A DNA stretch of 64,000 bases from Trichothermofontia sp964536415 (GTDB lineage: Bacteria > Cyanobacteriota > Cyanobacteriia > B231): positions 1-64,000 of the forward strand of contig CAZHXN010000008.1 in the NCBI GenBank assembly GCA_964536415.1, given 5' to 3'. Positions within the stretch are counted from its first letter, which is position 1. Each line of letters starts with the position of its first letter. The notes below the pieces were generated by a model. The model worked only from the letters and a program-made list of their open reading frames with translations. It searched no databases and was not told the origin of the DNA. Below are positions 60,356 to 64,000 of the stretch, in pieces. Made by a program: the position numbers and the translations under genes.

Positions 60356-61302
60356 CGGGGGACTGCCACTTGGTGCAGCAGGTTTTGAATCACGGCCACG
60401 ATCGCGACGCCATCCAGTTGGGCTTCTGGTTTCAGGATAAGTCGATGTTGTAACAGGGTGGGGGCCACCGCCTTCACATCATCGGGGGTCACATAATCCC
60501 GTCCATTGATCCAGGCAGTGGCCCGACTGGCTTGGAGCCACAGCACTGCTGCCCGTGGCGACGCCCCCAGCGCCAGATCAGGATGTTGCCGACTTCGATG
60601 GACGATCGCCAGCAGGTAGTCCAGAATCGATTCCTGCATGGTCACGGCCTGCACTTCCTGTCGTGCTTGCAACACCTGCGCTACAGTCGCGATCGGTGTC
60701 AGGCGATCTAAATCAACCCGTTTGGCCTGGAAGCCTTTCTGGGTATTGAGCAACATTTGCTTTTCTGCCTGGGGGTCGGGATAGTCCACGGTGATTTTGA
60801 ACAGGAAGCGATCGAGTTGGGCTTCGGGCAGGGGATACGTGCCTTCAAATTCCAGGGGGTTTTGGGTTGCAATCACGTAGAACAAATCGGGCAGAGACCA
60901 ACTTTTACCATCCAGGGTCACCTGCTGTTCCTCCATTGCTTCTAGCAAGGCGGATTGGGTTTTCGGTGGCGTGCGGTTGATTTCATCCGCCAGCAGGATT
61001 TGGGTAAACACGGGTCCCTGTTTAAGCGAAAATTTGCGGGTATTCAGGTCAAACACATTCGTGCCCACAATATCCGAGGGCAAAATATCCGGGGTGAGTT
61101 GAATCCGCCGAAAGTCCGCCTGGATCAGTCGTGCCAGGACTTTGACTAGCAAGGTTTTACCAGTACCGGGTACCCCCTCGACGATCGCGTGGCCTCCCGC
61201 CAACATCGCGACTAATAACTGTTGTGCCACCCCGGCCTGACCAACGACAATTTGGCTGAGGCTCTGGGTCAGATGGGTGAAGCGGGGGTGTAGGGTACTC
61301 AT
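60352..61302 (-). CDS. MoxR family AAA+ ATPase
   Basis: A 316-residue MoxR/RavA-type ATPase. Walker A is VEGVPGTGKTLLVKVLARL (residues ~36-54), Walker B is FTQILLADEINRTPPKTQ, and sensor and Arg-finger parts are FYVIATQNPLEFEGTYPLPE and AQLDRFLFKI. MoxR proteins act as chaperone-like ATPases with von Willebrand-A partners; the DUF58 gene that overlaps it by ATGA is the expected partner. A 247-bp gap upstream, filled by an ATPase relic, separates it from the DUF4350 gene. Confidence 0.93.
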   Translation of the reverse strand: MSTLHPRFTHLTQSLSQIVVGQAGVAQQLLVAMLAGGHAIVEGVPGTGKTLLVKVLARLIQADFRRIQLTPDILPSDIVGTNVFDLNTRKFSLKQGPVFTQILLADEINRTPPKTQSALLEAMEEQQVTLDGKSWSLPDLFYVIATQNPLEFEGTYPLPEAQLDRFLFKITVDYPDPQAEKQMLLNTQKGFQAKRVDLDRLTPIATVAQVLQARQEVQAVTMQESILDYLLAIVHRSRQHPDLALGASPRAAVLWLQASRATAWINGRDYVTPDDVKAVAPTLLQHRLILKPEAQLDGVAIVAVIQNLLHQVAVPR

Positions 61303-61325
61303 GCGATCGGGGGCTGACGATAGAC

Positions 61326-61570
61326 TTAATCACGCGGTCCCATAATATGGCTCAAATTACCAATATGGGGAATCGCTCCGTATCGACCCTGAAGATAGCT
61401 ATTCTCAAAAGAGGCATCGCTACGAATGTTACGGTACTTGGCCAACGAGTATACGTTAGTTACGCCATACCTATCTTTTTCTGTAAACCAGATCTGATCC
61501 CGACGAAAAATCTTATTACTGAGTAGATAGGTATCATGAGTCACAAAGATCAATTGGGCGTGATTAGGCG
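61326..61570 (-). pseudogene. Relic C-terminus of an AAA15 (COG1106-like) ATPase
   Basis: About 80 codons read NHAQLIFVTHDTYLLSNKIF, RRDQIWFTEKDRYGVTNVYS, ASFENSYLQGRYGAIPHIGN and a short end before the stop at 61326. This is the terminal region of AAA15/AAA_21 ATPases, with the H-loop THD and the DQIWF-xEKD motif; many such ATPases are paired with RloB in defence-type loci. Everything upstream (ABC Walker A/B) is missing. The fragment sits inside the MoxR operon and its 5' edge overlaps the end of the DUF4350 gene, so it is non-functional. Confidence 0.75.
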
Positions 61571-62752
61571 TTGAGGAGACACAGTCGATCGCTCCGGAAA
61601 CGTGATCGACAACTGTTGCTGGATCGTGTGCAGGGCGGCGAGCCAATCCTGTAAGGTGGCCTCGCTGAGCTTCGCCGGGGGATTTTCTACTGGCTGGAGG
61701 AAGGTCTCTAGGGCGGTTGAGGGCTGTCCGGTTTGCTCCACCCAGGCCGCAATTAAAACGGAGGCGGCGATCGGTCCTGTCCCTAACCCCAAGGCCGATT
61801 GAATATGGCGCTTTTCGGCATGACCCAGGCGATCGAGCACAAACCCATGACTGCCTGTCTGTCGCAAGACGCCAGCTAACGCCTCAATGTAGGCTTGGCT
61901 GTTATCCACTTTTGGCTCAGTTAAGCGTACCGCTGGCCCCAAACGGCGATGGTTCGCCCAGATCAGCAACAGCAACAGGAAACTGCCCTGGATAGCCACC
62001 CACCCCCAGGCGGTTTGGCCTAGATAGCTCACCCAATCTTCCTGACCTTTCTGCGCCAGGGTCTCCCGATCGCGGTAGCTGTGGATATACTCGTTAACCC
62101 AAATGGGCTGTCCAGTCTGGGTAAGCAGCTGGGTTAAAAAGGGGAAATTACCTGCCTCGTTTTGGTAGGCATTGGCCGCTAGGTGGGGCGTGACAGCCAG
62201 GATCACCTGCCCCTTGCCCAAGGGGAATTGCCACACGATCGCCCCAAAGCGATCGCCCAACCGCACGGTTTCCGGTCGTCCTAATTGTCCCGGTTGTTCT
62301 GATTGTCCCGGCTTCAGTTGATGGCGGCGACGGGTATCAATCCGGATCAAGCCAGCGGGACTGGGGTGCCGCGATCGAAACTGGGCCGGGGTCACAGGCT
62401 CCCGAACACCCAGAACTACGAGGGTATTCCCTTGCTCGACCCAGCTTGCTTCATTGGCCAGGGAAATACCGGGTGTGGGCAGGGGATTAACCTGCAACAG
62501 GGTAACGCCTTGAGGCGCAGTCAGTTCTCCTAACTGGGAAAAGGGCTGTTGCCAGCGTTGAACTGGTATACCCTGCGCTTGCATGGCTGCATACCAGGCC
62601 CCATAGCCATCTGGGGCACGGCTATAGGTAGACCCGGCCCGCAGGGGATTTTGACTGGGAGCCACGACCAGGATCAGGAGAATCAGGAGGGCGATCGTGG
62701 CTCCGCCCAGTAGCCAGCCTTGCCGTCCCGGTGGCCAACTGATCCGTTTCAT
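61550..62752 (-). CDS. DUF4350 domain membrane protein
   Basis: A 400-residue protein with a membrane helix at ~12-33, the DUF4350 domain (APDGYGAWYAAMQAQGIPVQ, TLLQVNPLPTPG, LVVLGVREPVT, IVWQFPLGKGQVILAV), a second helix (~245-263) and a C-terminal cytoplasmic region. It starts by ATGA overlap with the DUF4129 gene. Its last five codons and TGA lie within the foreign AAA15 fragment, read in another frame, so the original C-terminus has been replaced or trimmed by a few residues. Function unknown; the operon context implies an envelope role with MoxR/DUF58. Confidence 0.82.
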   Translation of the reverse strand: MKRISWPPGRQGWLLGGATIALLILLILVVAPSQNPLRAGSTYSRAPDGYGAWYAAMQAQGIPVQRWQQPFSQLGELTAPQGVTLLQVNPLPTPGISLANEASWVEQGNTLVVLGVREPVTPAQFRSRHPSPAGLIRIDTRRRHQLKPGQSEQPGQLGRPETVRLGDRFGAIVWQFPLGKGQVILAVTPHLAANAYQNEAGNFPFLTQLLTQTGQPIWVNEYIHSYRDRETLAQKGQEDWVSYLGQTAWGWVAIQGSFLLLLLIWANHRRLGPAVRLTEPKVDNSQAYIEALAGVLRQTGSHGFVLDRLGHAEKRHIQSALGLGTGPIAASVLIAAWVEQTGQPSTALETFLQPVENPPAKLSEATLQDWLAALHTIQQQLSITFPERSTVSPQRLITPN

Positions 62753-63399
62753 GAGGCTGCCAACTCCCGGTACACGGGCTGGCAACGTTGCCAGGTTTCT
62801 GCGGAAATCACTAGCCCCCCAAAGTGGGCCTGTTCATGAACATCGAACACAGTCTGATACGTCCCAAATTTTGGGTGCGCCTGAAGCAGGTGTCGATATT
62901 CGCGATCGGTGCGACTGGCCAGTTGCGGCGCAGTTCCGGTGTCATCTAAATGTTGCAATAGGGCGTGGTAGAGAGCGTCGCAGGCATCGGGGTAACGGCC
63001 TTGTTGCTGGGCCTGACGCGATCGAGCCAGCCATGCTTTAACGTTTAAACTCACCTCAGCCGCTTCTTCCCTAGGGACAATTTGGGATGGGCGCGATCGC
63101 CGTTGCCATTGGCGATAATACCGCTGCGCTATCTGCCAACTCAGTAAACCCAGCCAACCCAACAGGGCACCCAGCACAAACCCCAGGATCGCCTGTTGTA
63201 CCCACAGGGGCGGCAGCCATACCGGCAGGTCCCAACCCTGTAAGGGCGAAGCGGTGAACTGAAGTTCGAGCCATTCCCCCAACCATTGACGGGCCTGTTG
63301 CCATTGCCAGCCCCAACTCGTGGTGGCAAAGGAACCACCCGTTATTGCCTGATTTGCGGCAAGATTATCTGCAAGTAACGGCAGCGCGAGGGTCACCAT
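62749..63399 (-). CDS. DUF4129 domain membrane protein
   Basis: A 216-residue protein with an N-terminal hydrophobic stretch, a membrane helix at ~65-88 (AILGFVLGALLGWLGLLSWQ) and a cytoplasmic DUF4129 domain (ARSRQAQQQGRYPDACDALYHAL, ASRTDREYRHLLQAH, FDVHEQAHFGG). DUF4129 domains usually follow transglutaminase-like domains; here it stands alone as the first gene of the operon. Start ATG 63399; a GTG at 63423 would add eight residues. Confidence 0.82.
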   Translation of the reverse strand: MVTLALPLLADNLAANQAITGGSFATTSWGWQWQQARQWLGEWLELQFTASPLQGWDLPVWLPPLWVQQAILGFVLGALLGWLGLLSWQIAQRYYRQWQRRSRPSQIVPREEAAEVSLNVKAWLARSRQAQQQGRYPDACDALYHALLQHLDDTGTAPQLASRTDREYRHLLQAHPKFGTYQTVFDVHEQAHFGGLVISAETWQRCQPVYRELAAS

Positions 63400-64000
63400 T
63401 GGATACACACCGATCACCGGCACTCACTCCTCCCCATACTGGCGTAATCTGGCGGCATCTGGCAATTCTAGGGCTGCTCTGGCTAGTGGCGGCGCTGTAC
63501 GATCGCTGCTGGTTTGCGTTGGATCGATCGGTGCCCGCGTGGGACCCAGCGGACTACCTGACGGGTGCCCTGAATTATTGGCAGGCATTGCAAGCGCCCC
63601 ATTGGTTTGACCCAGACTGGTGGCGTCACTTCTGGCTGCTATCGGGCAAGGTGCCCCCCCTGACCTATATTGCGACAGTCCCGTTTTTTAACCTGTTCGG
63701 TCGCGGGATCGAGCAAGCAACTTTGCTCAATCTGGTCGGGACTTTGTTGATTTTGGGATCGGTCTATGGCTTGGGGGTGCTGCTGTTTACCCCACGGGTG
63801 GGCCTCTGGGCTGCGGCGCTGTGTCTCCTGTTGCCGGGACTCTATACGGTGCGGTTGGACTTTTTGACAGATTATCCCCTAGTCACGCTGGTGACGGTCA
63901 GTTTCTTTTGCTTGACGGCATGGCGCGTTAGTCAATTCAGGCTTCAACCTTCAATCAGGTCAAAATTTAATCTTCAAGCGCTCATCCCCTGGTTGTGGGC
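63399..64000 (+). CDS. Membrane glycosyltransferase, GT39/PMT-like (N-terminal part, cut by window edge)
   Basis: The first ~200 residues of an integral membrane protein. TM1 is LAILGLLWLVAALYD, then the family motif RSVPAWDPADYLTGALNYWQ (the Asp of the catalytic first loop), GKVPPLTYIATVPFFNLFGR, and further helices (LLILGSVYGLGVLLF, GLWAAALCLLLPGLYTVRLD). It resembles ArnT/PMT-type mannosyl transferases that use lipid-linked sugars. The only start near the first helix is TTG 63399, which shares bases with the divergent DUF4129 ATG. The frame runs open off the right edge. Confidence 0.75.
   Translation, partial: MDTHRSPALTPPHTGVIWRHLAILGLLWLVAALYDRCWFALDRSVPAWDPADYLTGALNYWQALQAPHWFDPDWWRHFWLLSGKVPPLTYIATVPFFNLFGRGIEQATLLNLVGTLLILGSVYGLGVLLFTPRVGLWAAALCLLLPGLYTVRLDFLTDYPLVTLVTVSFFCLTAWRVSQFRLQPSIRSKFNLQALIPWLW

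Overview
The window comes from a moderately high-GC filamentous or unicellular cyanobacterium. The palindrome GCGATCGC and its core CGATCG occur throughout (HIP1-type density). Several genes fit only a phototroph or are typical of cyanobacteria: a CruA-type lycopene cyclase, MenC of the phylloquinone route, a cyanobacterial-type RRM protein, a group 2 sigma factor, and a PilH/I/J/L (HmpB-E) type chemotaxis array. No rRNA or tRNA gene was seen. A 54-base run of N marks an assembly gap, so this is a scaffold from a draft genome.

Layout. 1-8.1 kb: the tail of an unknown protein, a LapA-like membrane protein, a BMP-type nucleoside ABC importer (binding protein plus two permeases, no ATPase gene here), a Uma2 nuclease-fold protein and CruA. 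8.2-19.4 kb: NurA, a sigma factor behind a fused PabB-PabC, two methyltransferases, a three-gene operon of unknown function with a good sigma-70 promoter, a DUF362 protein and FolD. 19.6-29.7 kb: a four-gene chemotaxis-type operon (CheY, CheW, MCP, a 1,961-residue CheA) that probably controls type IV pilus motility. 29.8-38.3 kb: RseP, Nth, a TonB-like protein, MenC, an acetyltransferase, FabD, a glycosyltransferase and an M48 protease. 38.3-39.0 kb: a mobile-element graveyard with a complete MITE and an orphan IS200/IS605-type end. 39.0-44.1 kb: an AT-richer two-gene unit (REC-PAS-GGDEF-EAL and a hybrid histidine kinase). 44.1-57 kb: assorted metabolic, redox, RNA-binding and secreted proteins, including a CAP-RTX protein. 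57.1-58.9 kb: a DUF2892 plus disulphide oxidoreductase operon that contains the N gap. 59-63.4 kb: a DUF4129-DUF4350-MoxR-DUF58 operon interrupted by the relic of an AAA15-type ATPase. At the right edge a GT39-like membrane glycosyltransferase begins.

Genes that work together: the chemotaxis operon passes a membrane-receptor signal through CheW to the CheA hybrid and then to the CheY. The c-di-GMP enzyme and the hybrid kinase overlap by ATGA and are probably co-translated. MoxR, DUF58, DUF4350 and DUF4129 form a conserved envelope-associated module. The BMP importer and the secreted 5'-nucleotidase could both serve nucleoside scavenging, but they are 45 kb apart.

The least expected content is repetitive DNA. 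There is a ~110-bp MITE family with ISL3-like ends and 8-bp target duplications. A dispersed ~30-bp repeat lies between genes and also in frame inside cruA and cheA. Another dispersed repeat is inserted in frame in the DUF58 gene. There are relics of DUF4351 proteins and of an AAA15 ATPase. I did not find one convincing new multi-gene system; the best candidate for unexplained gene content is the three-gene operon at 15.6-17.1 kb.
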